64,000 nt of DNA, taken from NCBI RefSeq assembly GCF_021869535.1, contig NW_026262668.1, forward strand, positions 12,074,348-12,138,347. Reading direction: 5' to 3'. Within the stretch, counting starts at the first letter, position 1; every line of letters starts with the position of its first letter. Shown here one piece after another: positions 44,201 to 56,200 of the stretch. Both the position numbers and the translations under genes were made by a program. The DNA comes from Mytilus californianus (Eukaryota > Mollusca > Bivalvia > Mytilida > Mytilidae). Under the pieces are notes generated by a model that was not told the DNA's origin, did no database searches, and saw only the letters and a list, made by a program, of their open reading frames with translations.

Positions 44201-47200
44201 AAAGCTGCCTCATTGGCAATCATACCACATTTCCTTATTTTTATATGGCTTCTGATACAAGTTATTGGTTAATGGGTTTTAACATTTGTAATTCATACTT
44301 GGTTTACAAAATGTTTTTAAATATAATATGATCATTGAGTTCTTTTCATTCCCGAACAACACAATATCTTAAATGTGATTATTTAAAACTGTAATATTTA
44401 TGTAGAATGCAGGTCTATAATATTTGCAGCTGGATATTAAAACATCAATTATAAATCAACCGGTTAGTATTTATCTGTGTGTGTTTGTGAGTGTGTGGGG
44501 GGGGGGGGGGTAGAAGATACCAGGAAGTTAAATTGTACTTCACCAACTCAATAGTATTGTAAAATAAATTTGATTAATTTTATAAAGACCTCATTTCTTC
44601 TAGGCATCTACAGCGACATCGTAATTGTAAGTTGTACTTACAATAGAGCCTTCCTCCTCCTCTCCACTATCATCCTCAATTTCAACGGGTGTGGCACCAC
44701 CCATCATTGGTAGAATTGGTTGACCCATCTTTGCCATCTTAGATATAAGTCTTGCTTTCCCAGATTTACCAGTCTAAAGGGTTATTACAAGAAAAAAATG
44801 TAAGAATTAAACGTATTTATTATTTAGAGGCCAAATTAATCGTAAAATGTAATCCAATTAAGAAATACAAAATAATCTGCAAAATGTATGCCAATATATA
44901 AAATATCTGTAATATGTATGTCAATTAAGAAATAACCTGCATACAATTTTATTGCCAAGAGCCAACAACAAAGTGATTATTTCAAACTGTTGTTGAAAAA
45001 TACTTTTCAATAAATCGCAATAGTATATAAGTGCCACTAGATTCCTAATGGTGTAAACAAGCTACTAGTACTGTGTCACAGTGTTAAGGGTTTTAACACA
45101 GTTGATGGTTTATCTTATATCTGTACTGTCAAGATATACTGGCATCGAATAATCTATTTTATTTTCAATATGTAAAAATAAGAATTTTTCTTATCTTACC
45201 AAATAGGAGAAAACATCAAATATTAACTGCAAGTTTCCCTGATTTTTTAAAATTCTTAACAACTGTCTCTGCTTTCAAATCTTACTGTAATTCACCTATT
45301 GCTATTATATATACTAACCGCTGTAGTTGACAACTGATCAGAGATGGACTTTGTTCTTTCTTTAACAGTATGCTCCTCCTGATCATTGACAGGACTAGGT
45401 GTAGAATCTGGGATAGGAGAAGGGCTAGGTGATGCCCCTTTAGCTCCTTTAATCTAACAATTATAATTAAAATGATAATTAATAAATGTTAAAAAAAAAA
45501 CTTAATTGTATATTATCAAGTATAATGCATATTTGTTTTTCGTCTGGAAGATTGTCTTTCACTTTTGAACTTTTTTGCTTATTCATTCTATTTTTATAGC
45601 ATATTTAATGTTGCTAAATAAGGATAAATTCTGAACAACTGGTACTGCATATATCATGGAACTCATAAAAAGCTGTTGAAAAAAAAAAAACCTTAACAAC
45701 CCACCAAAAAATACCAACACTTGTTATAAACTCAAAACATAAAAAAAGAAAGAACCTTTAGTGAGCAGGCTCTCATGCCCCTAAATAAAGGAGAAGAGCT
45801 TATAGTGACCGGCAGGAACATGTATTTTTTCTGTTTACTTAAAGGTATGAATCTTTATTTGAAAATTAAGTGATATATTTTTAAAAGCCCTCTTCCCCAA
45901 AAATGGTCCACCATTTATTTTTTTTTAATTATTATTGAATTAATTAAAGGATTTGATGAGCAGAAACCTCCATATAAATTTGAAGAGGATCTGATTAAAA
46001 ATTAAGGCCTAGGCTGTATGGAATATTTTAAGAAATCCCCCTTCTGAATAAATCATCCCAATGTAAGATTTTTATGATTATCAAACTCATTTAAGGTTTT
46101 GATAAGAGGGAATTTTCATTCAAATTGGAAGAGTACCTGATAAAAAATGAAGGAGCTATCCTGGCAACAATAATTAATATGATTATTTTTACAAATCCCC
46201 TTCCCCCAAAAAATTGTGCTCCAGGTCAAGCACATTATACCTTCACAAAGTGTCTTGTGTTGGGTATGATGAAGCTGCTATGCATGTGGCAAAACAAATA
46301 TGACAAAAAAAGGGTAAAAAACATAACAATGGCAACTTTATAGCATGGGTCAACAAATAATATTTTAAAAACATACTCTGATAACGGTGATTTCAAATAT
46401 AAGTGTAGAATTTGGAGGTATTTTACTTCCTGCTCCTTTGTTACCATATCCAAGAGAAGGGGGTACAATCAGGATTCTCTTGGTCCCTTTCTTCATACCA
46501 ACAACACCTGTATCCCAACCCTGAAATAAATAATAAAGTGGAAATGATCTTAAAGACAACAGAAGCGCTTCAGAAAATCATGCAACAATCTAATCTTCCA
46601 TGACTTTTTATTACATGTAGTAAACACTGTTTTCTGCACTTATGTCGGGTTGTTGTCTCTTTGACATATTCCCCATTCCCGTTCTCAATTTTACTTTAAA
46701 AAATTTATGGAGGAATCACCTCCATTGCATGCTTTTCTCATGATAACTCATATTGTTTCTGTTATACTAGCATTTTACAATGTTACATTTAATGACAGCA
46801 GACAATGTTAATATTTTCAAGGGAAATTATAACAATGTGAATTGATTGATGAAGGTTTTGTGTACTGTTAATTGTCTGCTTGTCTTTTGATAATGGTGTT
46901 GAAGTTATTGACTTATGGTATCTTAATGCTCCCTTGGTATCTTCACACAGTTTTTCACATGTCTATCCAAAGCATAGTCTTGTTAGAAGGTTTTGAACAA
47001 GCTGACTCAAATATATTGATCTGTTGTCTTCGATTTTTCCAAACAAGAAACCATACACAATATAGTTTTAATTAATCTTCTATACCTTAATAACTTTTCC
47101 TTTTCCTGTCTGGAAACGAAACATTTTATCTGACTTAGCATTGCTGTCAAATTCCTGTAAAAAATAAAAACTTATCTTTTTATTTTTCTAATATAATTAA

Positions 47201-50200
47201 TGATAGTCTGTGGACACATAGAAAAACTTGAAAACAAACACTGCAATCATAAAGTGCTATTCATAATTCAACTCACAACCAACTTACTGTACTTTCTTTG
47301 ATTAAATTTGCATACATCAAATGGACATACAACCATAAATGACCTACAACTTATTTCCCCTAAAAAAAATTCCCTTCCATCACTCATCCATTTTAATGGA
47401 ATAGCCATAAAAACAAACTTCAGATATTGTATGTCACTTTAAAAGTAATTTAGATCTATTCAAAACATGTTCACAATTAAATGAGGTCAAAGGATCATGA
47501 TTCTATATTCAACATATACGTAACCTTTTACTTTAACGATTTCATACAGCAACACAGACGTGTTAAAAAAAATAAAGAATTATTAATAAAAGTACTATAT
47601 GTGATAGCTATAATAATTAGTTGTATTTTCGTAGTTCGTCATATGTTATCATGTGTAGACACTTGTTGTGCTATCGGATATGTTGGTTTAATAGGAAGAG
47701 AAATCCAAAATCCAATCACAAGAAACATAAATGACAAGTAACCTATGTTAAAAAATAAATTTTTTCTTCCTATTCTCTCACATTCATTTTAATTGAAAAA
47801 GCCTTGGAATGCATACAAATATTGACCTCACTTTCAAGGCAATCTCTAGTTCATAATAATAATAAAAACAGTCAAAATTAGATTCTATATATCTTAAAAT
47901 TGATAGATGCCAATAGTTTTCAGCAACAAACTTATCAAAATGTGGATGTACTGTACTGTTCAGTATATAAAAAAAACACAAATAAATAATTCAGCACCTG
48001 TCCAAAAGTATTGTTGCTAAGTAACCAGCCTGTATATTTGACCTCTACTGAGGAACCAGTCTCTACACTGGTACCTTCCCCTACATTCAAGTCTTGGGAT
48101 ATAACTGTTTCCAAGGCAGATCCAGCACTGAGTGCTTTAGCAAGAGCAACCTAAAAATAAAAGGGAGAATTTAAATTTGATACAATTTGATCAATGTCTT
48201 TGTTTGTCTTGCATCATTTTTAATTTTAGTTTCCTGTGTATAATTTGGAGTTTAGTATGACGTCCATTATCACTGAACTAGTATACTTATTTGTTTAGGT
48301 GCCAGCTGAAGGACGCCTCCGGGTGCGGGAGTTTCTCGCTGCATTGAAGACCCATTGGTGGCCTTCAGCTGTTGTCTGCTCTATGGTCGGGTTGTTGTCT
48401 CTTTGACACATTCCCCATTTCCATTCTCAATTTTACTATTTACAATGATTTTTAATGAAGAATATTTATTAGAATAACAATAATGTAATTGAAGAGTATG
48501 CTGGCCTCAGTTTGGGGACGAAATATATGTAGTTTTCCTGGCAAGAGGAACTGATTCAGTACAATAAATATTTTCTAGTCAAATCTGTTATAGAAACTAG
48601 CAATTCTTCACATACACTTTAGTTCTTGCTCTAAAAGAACTTAAAAAGAGATCATTTAATTGAGCTTTGGTTTGGGTATAAATTTCAACTTAAATAAAAA
48701 TTATTCTAAATGCTGTTGATATCATAGCACAATTATGTTGTTACAAAAACATATATCAGTTTGCTTGAGGTCTGGAGCTGGCATGTCAGTAATTGCTAGT
48801 AGTCCTTTGTTAATTTATGTTATCATTGTCATTTTGCTTAGTTTTTTCTGTTACCTATTCTAACATTGGTTTCAAGACTTCTTTTTGACTGATTTTGACT
48901 GTGTTTATTGCTGTGTGTTTGTTTTTTCTACATTGGCTAGAGGTATAGGGGGAGGCTGAGATCTCACAAAACATGTTTAACCTCACCGCATTTTTGTGCC
49001 TGTCCAAAGTCAGGAACCTCTGGCCTTTGTTAGTCTTGTATGTTTTTTTTAATTTTGGTTCATTTATTTGTTTCGGAGTTCAGTGAGACATCCATTTTCT
49101 CTTAACTTATACACATTTTTGTTTAGGGGCCAGCTGAAGCACACCTCCGGGTGCAGGATTTTCTTGCTGTGTTGAAGACCCATTGTGGCCTTGGGCTGTT
49201 TTATGCTCTTTGGTCGGGTTGTTGTTGCTTTGACACATTCCTCCTTTCCATTCTTAATTTTATAAGTGAACTTGTTCAAATTGAACATTACTTCTAAAGA
49301 TGTATGCTTTAACTTCAGACAATCAGAGCAAAATAAATTTGTGTTTTTGAGATAGTTTGTGTCATTTCATGTCATGTTGTAATAAATAGGTTAGATTTAA
49401 AGAATTTGATATGGTGGGGCCACTCTTAACATAGATTGCAAATTTCAGGAAAAAATAGCAGTCAATGAAATAATGGTTACCTAAAAAAAAATTTTCTGCG
49501 AATTGATTTTATTATCATGAAAGTATCATATATCAATTAAAATTCAACCAAATTACTATCTGTTTATCATGTTTATGAAATTCTTTGTTTCTCATTAAAA
49601 AGATATATAAATTTAACAAAGTTAAGCAACTTTAATCAATAAATTGAAACAACTCATTTACATGGAAATATAAACATTTAGCAAGGAGATCTAACTAAAG
49701 TTTTTTATGCGCGTGGAATGCAAAATTTTAACTATTGGGATCATTATTCTTCTGTCAGCAGTTCTATTGGTGCATCTGTAGTTATTATCGTAAGAATACG
49801 GATTTCGGTCATAGCTGATCTGCTTCCGATGAATCCCGCCTCCAATCCGTGGTTCGTACAAATATTTCAATGGCGGATGAAAAAAAAAATTACGAAAATA
49901 AACAATGTTTGACATGCGATTTGGAAAGGAATATGACGCTTTCAATGCAATAAATGGATGAAACATTTACTAAAGGCAATTTTTATCACGTTCTAATGAA
50001 AAAACACTTATATTGCCGAAAATCAGAATGTTTTGATATACGCTCTCGAGTAACAATATTACTGGGAGTGAAAGAAAACACTTCATCAAAGTTGTTACTT
50101 TCAAATAACATACGAACAATCTGTAACGTCAAGACTTTCAAAGCTTTTCTAAAGAAATAAATCGTTTCTGTCTTTGAATTTCTTTACTTATAAATGAATA

Positions 50201-53200
50201 AAATGCTCTGCAGGGCGCAGCTTGATATGACCGCAGAGGTCGAACCCTGAACAGTTGGGGCAAGTATGGACACAACATTCAAGCTTGATACAGCTTTGCA
50301 TTTGGATTGTGATTAAATATTTGACACAGCATAGGTTTCTGACACAGAATGAATGTGGTCTAAGAACTTAAAAATTTTAAATTGGACATTCACCTATTAT
50401 GGTCCAATATCCAAAATCTAAATACATGGTTAGATTCAGCACATCAAAGAACCCCAAGAATTCAATTTTTGATGAAATCAAACAAAGTTTAATTTTGGAC
50501 CCTTTTGACCTCAATGTGGACAAAGTTGATAACGGGGCCCAAAAATAAAAAATCTAAATACATTTTATATTCAGCATATCAAAGAACCCCATATATTCAA
50601 TTTTTGTTGAAATCAAACAAAGTTTAATTTTGGACCCCGATTTGGACCAACTTGAAAACTGGGCCCATAATCAAAAATCTAAATACATGTTTAGATTCAG
50701 CATATCAAAGAACCCTAAGAATTTAATTTTTGTTAAAATCAAACTAAGTTTAATTTTGGACCCTTTGGACCTTAATGTAGACCAATTTGAAAACGGAACC
50801 AAAAATTAAGAATCTAAATACACGGTTAGATTCGGCATATCAAAGAACCCCAATAATTCAATTTTTGATGAAATCAAACAAAGTTTAAATTTTGGACCCT
50901 TTGGACCTCAATATAGACCAATTTAAAAACGGGGCCCAAAATCCAAAAACTAAATACACGGTTAGATTCAGCATATTAAAGAACCCCAAGAATTCAAGAA
51001 TAAAACCCCATTGAAATTGGTCAAGAAATAAGCAATTTATACGAAGTATCTTCTTTTGCACAATACTGTGCAATTAAATATTTCTTGCTATTGCGCAATA
51101 CTGTACAATTGACAATTTCTTGCTATTGCGCAATATTGTGCTATTGGATATTTCTAGCTATTGCGCAATACTGTGCAATTGAAGATTTCCTGCTATTGCG
51201 CAATACTGTGCAATTGAAGATTTCTTGCTATTGTGCAATACTGTGCAATTGAAAATTTCTTGCTATTGCACAATACTTATTATATAATAATTTACACATC
51301 CTGTTTGGTGTGTATCTCCTACAATATCATTATTATTTGTTTTTAAATATCAATCAGAAATAACCAACTTAAAATGGAAAATTTTAAAAGAAAAAAAAAA
51401 GGAAAAAAAAAAAATCCCCCCCCCCAATTTTTTTGAACCCCCTTATGATTCATCACCCCCAAACTCAATCCCAGCCTTCCCTTTGTGGTATGGTACCTTG
51501 CAGTACAATTTCAGACAGATCCATACACTTGAACACAAGTTATTGTCTGGAAACTAGAAAAATGTGTTTTTTGGCCCCTTTTTGGCCCCAAATTCCTAAA
51601 CGTTTAGGGCAATTACCCCCAAACTCAAACCCAGCTTTCCCTTTGTGATATGGAACCTTGTAGTACAATTTCAAAAAGATCCTTACACTTACACACAAGT
51701 TATTGTCCTGAAACTAGAAAAATGCTTGTTTTTTGCCCCTTTTTGGCCCCTAATTCCTAAAATATTGAGGCAATTACCCCCATCATCAATCCCAGCCTTC
51801 CCTTTGTGGTATGGTACCTTGCAGTACAATTTCAGAGAGATCCATACACTTGAACACAAGTTATTGTCTGGAAACTAGAAAAATGCTTATTTTTGGCCCC
51901 TTTTTGGCCCCCAATTCCTAAATGTTTCGGCAATTACCCCCAAACTCAATTCCAGCTTTCCCTTTGTGATATGGAACCTTGTAGTACAATTTCAGAAAGA
52001 TCCATACACTTACACACAAGTTATTGTCATGAAACTAGAAAAATGCTTGTTTTTTGCCCCTAATTCCTAAAATTTTGAGGCAATTAATCCCAAAATCAAT
52101 CACAGCATTCCTTTTGTGATATGGAACCTTGTGGTACAATGTCAGAGAGATACATACACTTACACACAAGTTATGTCTGGAAGTTACAAAAATGCTTATT
52201 TTTGGCCCCTTTTTGGTCCCTAATTCCTTTACTGTTGGTACCATAACCCCCAAAATCAATCCCAACCTTCCTTTTGTGGTATTGAACCTTGTGGTAAAAT
52301 TTCATAGAGATCCATTAACTTAAACTAAAGTTAGAGTGCGAAAACCAATGTGTCTTCGGACGACGCCAGACGACGACGACGACGACGACGACGACGACAA
52401 CGCCAACGTCATACCAATATACGACCACAAAATTTTTTTTGCGGTCGTATAGAAATTGATGTTTTATTGACTTGGTAAAATGGAAAATTGCCAATGACCA
52501 TAATGACGAAAGCGACTGCAAGCTATTATTTAGAACACCGGGGCAACTAGATATCTCTTTTGACGATCAGGCAAAGCGAAGTGACGGACCTGAAAGCGAC
52601 TTTTTCGCCCCAGTCGCCTGCTAGCGTGAGCCCTGCTATATAATATGCAAAAATTAGCAACAACTCTAATTTTTGTCAGATTATTTCAGATTTATTTTTC
52701 CCTGCTACAATATTTCCTTACCAATGTTTTACAGGTTAGAATGTCTGGACAGATTATCATTCTTCTATAAATCACATCTCATCTCTATTCATGAGTATTT
52801 ATAAGTACTTACATTTTTAGCAAACAGTTGCACATTTTGTTCAGAATCAAAATTTAAGGACCATGTCAGTCTACTGTCATCATATATAATTGCATAGTTA
52901 TTTGACTGTACCTGCAAATAAAATGTCTATCTTATCTACACTTTTAGTGTATTTATATCACAAAAGTTACAGATATTGTTCCTTTAAAACATACATAAAA
53001 ATCTAAGGGAAGGTGTCTAAATCTAATCTTCTGTTTCTTTTTTGACAAAATTCTACCTTTATTATGCTGGTCTTTCTAAAAGGAAGCTGGTTGTGTACTT
53101 CCACAATGAGTTTAACTGAGCCATATGTTCATTGAACATCTTCATTGATTAATAATTTCTTCGTACTATTGTCAATTTAGGAGTTTCGTGTTGATATCAA

Positions 53201-56200
53201 TCTATACTTGGAACTTATTGTTGAATTGATACAAAGTTTGTCTAGAAGGGCCAAGGGTGATTGAAAAATGGTTTGAAAGCTTGTTCATCTTTAGACACCA
53301 TGTGAGGAATTCTAGATGTCTTTTTTTTTCACTAGTGTGTGAAAGGGGTTCTTTCATTCATTCAAATAATTATCAAAGTGGTCAACACTGTAATTAAAAA
53401 AGATATATATTGAATTTGCATGTTTTATACTTGTCAAATGCTAAAACTAGATGTGTCTGGATTTTAGTAATACCCTTGCCTGTCATGCCTGCTAAAATGA
53501 AATGTGACCTCTATCTGGAACTCACCATTTCACACTACATTAACTAGGTTAATCTGATCCGTATTAAAAAAAAACAACAAATAAGCAGTTGATATCTTCA
53601 AACAAATTGCATAAATTTGAGTAAAACAAGAAAGGTGAGCATTAGAGTTGTTAATAACAATACATAGTAAAGAAAACCTGTTTCAGACTCCGAAATTTAA
53701 AAAAGTAACCCTGCATAGAGAAAATGTATCAAATATCATCTAGTTAATGAATTTTAAGGCAGCGATTTCATCATTATGATAGGTAAGGGTTTAAAATAAA
53801 AAATAACAGCATCAGGTAACACTGAAATACCCTTGGACGAACATTGATCAATTCGTTGATAAAATGGTTTTAAACTAATAATGTATTAATAACTTACGGT
53901 AAATATGAATGCTGTTGTTATTTTAGCATTAGTCACCTGCTGTTGCTTGGATACATACAACAAAATCCTGTACTGAAAATTAGAAAACAATAATTCATTT
54001 ACAGAACTCATTTGCTTTTGTTTTCAACAAAACTTTTCATAATTTTAAAAATGTAATTTATAATACATTATTAAATGCGCACTTTGCATTACTTTGCCAA
54101 TATATAAAAATCTTGTTTACAAGTTGAGTTATTTAGATTTTTGTGAGTGCATTTTTTTTTCTTTCAGAATGACTGTAGCATAAAAAGACAGGTTACCTAT
54201 ATTGTTTTGATTGCATTTATATAATCCTCATTATCTGAATCAATCCTTACCTCAATTTTTTTTTAATTAGTTTTAGGAAAAAAATAAGCTTTTGAAAAAA
54301 TTATGACAGAAGGAATGAGAGGAAATGAAAAGATTGGCCAGTAACTCTTTGGTAAGACAGGCATGCCCAAGTGTAATTATATAAAAAGATAAACAAACAA
54401 ATGTTATTCAACCAAAAGTGAAATTCAGATAAAAACAAACTGTCACCAAATCTAAACAAATATTGTTTATTGTTTTGCCATAAAAAAGGACATTGGCTTT
54501 CTCTTTTGAATTGTTTCACATTTTGTCATGTCAGGACCTTCTATTCATAATTGCTGACTATATACAGTGACCTATTTGTGTTATTTGACTCTAATGGATA
54601 GTTGTCTCATTGCTAATCATACCACCTTTATCTATTTTTATAAATAGTTACAATAGTCAAAAGACAATATTTCCATTCTTACATTTACTTTAAATAATAG
54701 CTGCAGTAAACAAAACAAATTGATTTTTATTCTTACATCGAGTGATGTATGGTTAGCCAGTATAGCAGCTCCCAGTTTACCTTGTGAAGCATACTTTCCA
54801 TCAACACTGAAAATCAAATGTATAAAGAATTAAACGAATATATTTTTTTTTATTCATAATTCTAAAGTTAGCAGATTGCACTTGTAATGTAGTAAATTTG
54901 TTAACTGTTCAAAACCTGTGATTATATTTACCTTGTGATAATTTTTAAACAACATATAAATAAAATGAAAATGTCTGAAATTCTAAATTTATTTGATGCT
55001 ATAATTTCAACTTAATCCAAGAAAATTTGTGCACACAAAAATAAATAAATCCACTGTATTTGAAATTTTTAGTATCATATGAAAACTGTTTTTTAATTAT
55101 TCATTTTCGTTATTACATTATAGTATATATTTTTATACTGCAAAGGATGAAAATGTGTCATATGTCTTAAAGACAGTAATCTTATATGATTTTTGAGAGT
55201 TTCATAGTGTCTACTATAAGTGTACATTAGAATTATTCACTTTACCTGCTGTACACTTTACAGTGATTATATAAACCAATTGAAGCTCATGTATTAATCA
55301 AAGTGCTTGTAAGCACTGAAGGATAAAGATTGCTTTAATTTATCAGTGGGAAGTAAAATTAAACATTGCATTAATATTGTATAAAGCATTGGTTGTAATT
55401 GATTCAACTACACTTATGGACAAAGGAAGATAACTCCAATTTTAAAGATTACTTTGATATTTTAGAACAGATATTAGATTCCTGCACCTTGCACAAGTTA
55501 TGTAATTTTCATGCCAAGTATAACATCATTTTGTAACATGATTAACTGATCATATATTCCATTGATAAATTTCTGGAAATGTTCATGGATAGGATGTATA
55601 GAGTGTTATGATCTATGCACTATATTTTGTGTATATCAAAAGTAGTGTTAAGCCTTGGAAGATATAGATATAAAGACAGTACCATAGGGTTTTGATTGCA
55701 TTTCATGCAATCTTTACCCAATAAAAGTGAATAAGAAAATGACATCATGAAAACTGCAAACTATATTTTTAATTGTCATCAGTCCAACTTTTTACTGGAC
55801 TCTCAAAGATAATATTCTGAAAGCATTCAAATATAACAGGACATTTGATTCAGCAAAAAGAGTACTTGTTATTAGTCCAAATGTTTTTTTGCCAATGTCC
55901 TATGGCAGATAAGAATGACTAAACTCACTATTTATAAGCATTTACTGCAGATGCAAATAATACACCAGGTGCCCCTTCAGTCTGTGGTGCTGGCTCTGAA
56001 ACAAATAATGCATAAATGTATTAACATAAAATCAGTGAATAAGAAAAAATATATACAAACAGTTTTACAGTTTGACTATACTATAATGTCACATTTTCAT
56101 ACATAATAAATAATATTCATTAAAAAAAATCTTTAATGAACTTTATAATTACTTAGAATATAGCATCGAAATTATTTATTTTCCCCTTCTCACATGTCTC

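Noticed and set aside
47481-47741. 86-codon plus-strand frame with a hydrophobic segment
   Set aside because: No recognisable family, no splice context, and it lies in intron 7 DNA; length is compatible with chance in AT-rich sequence.
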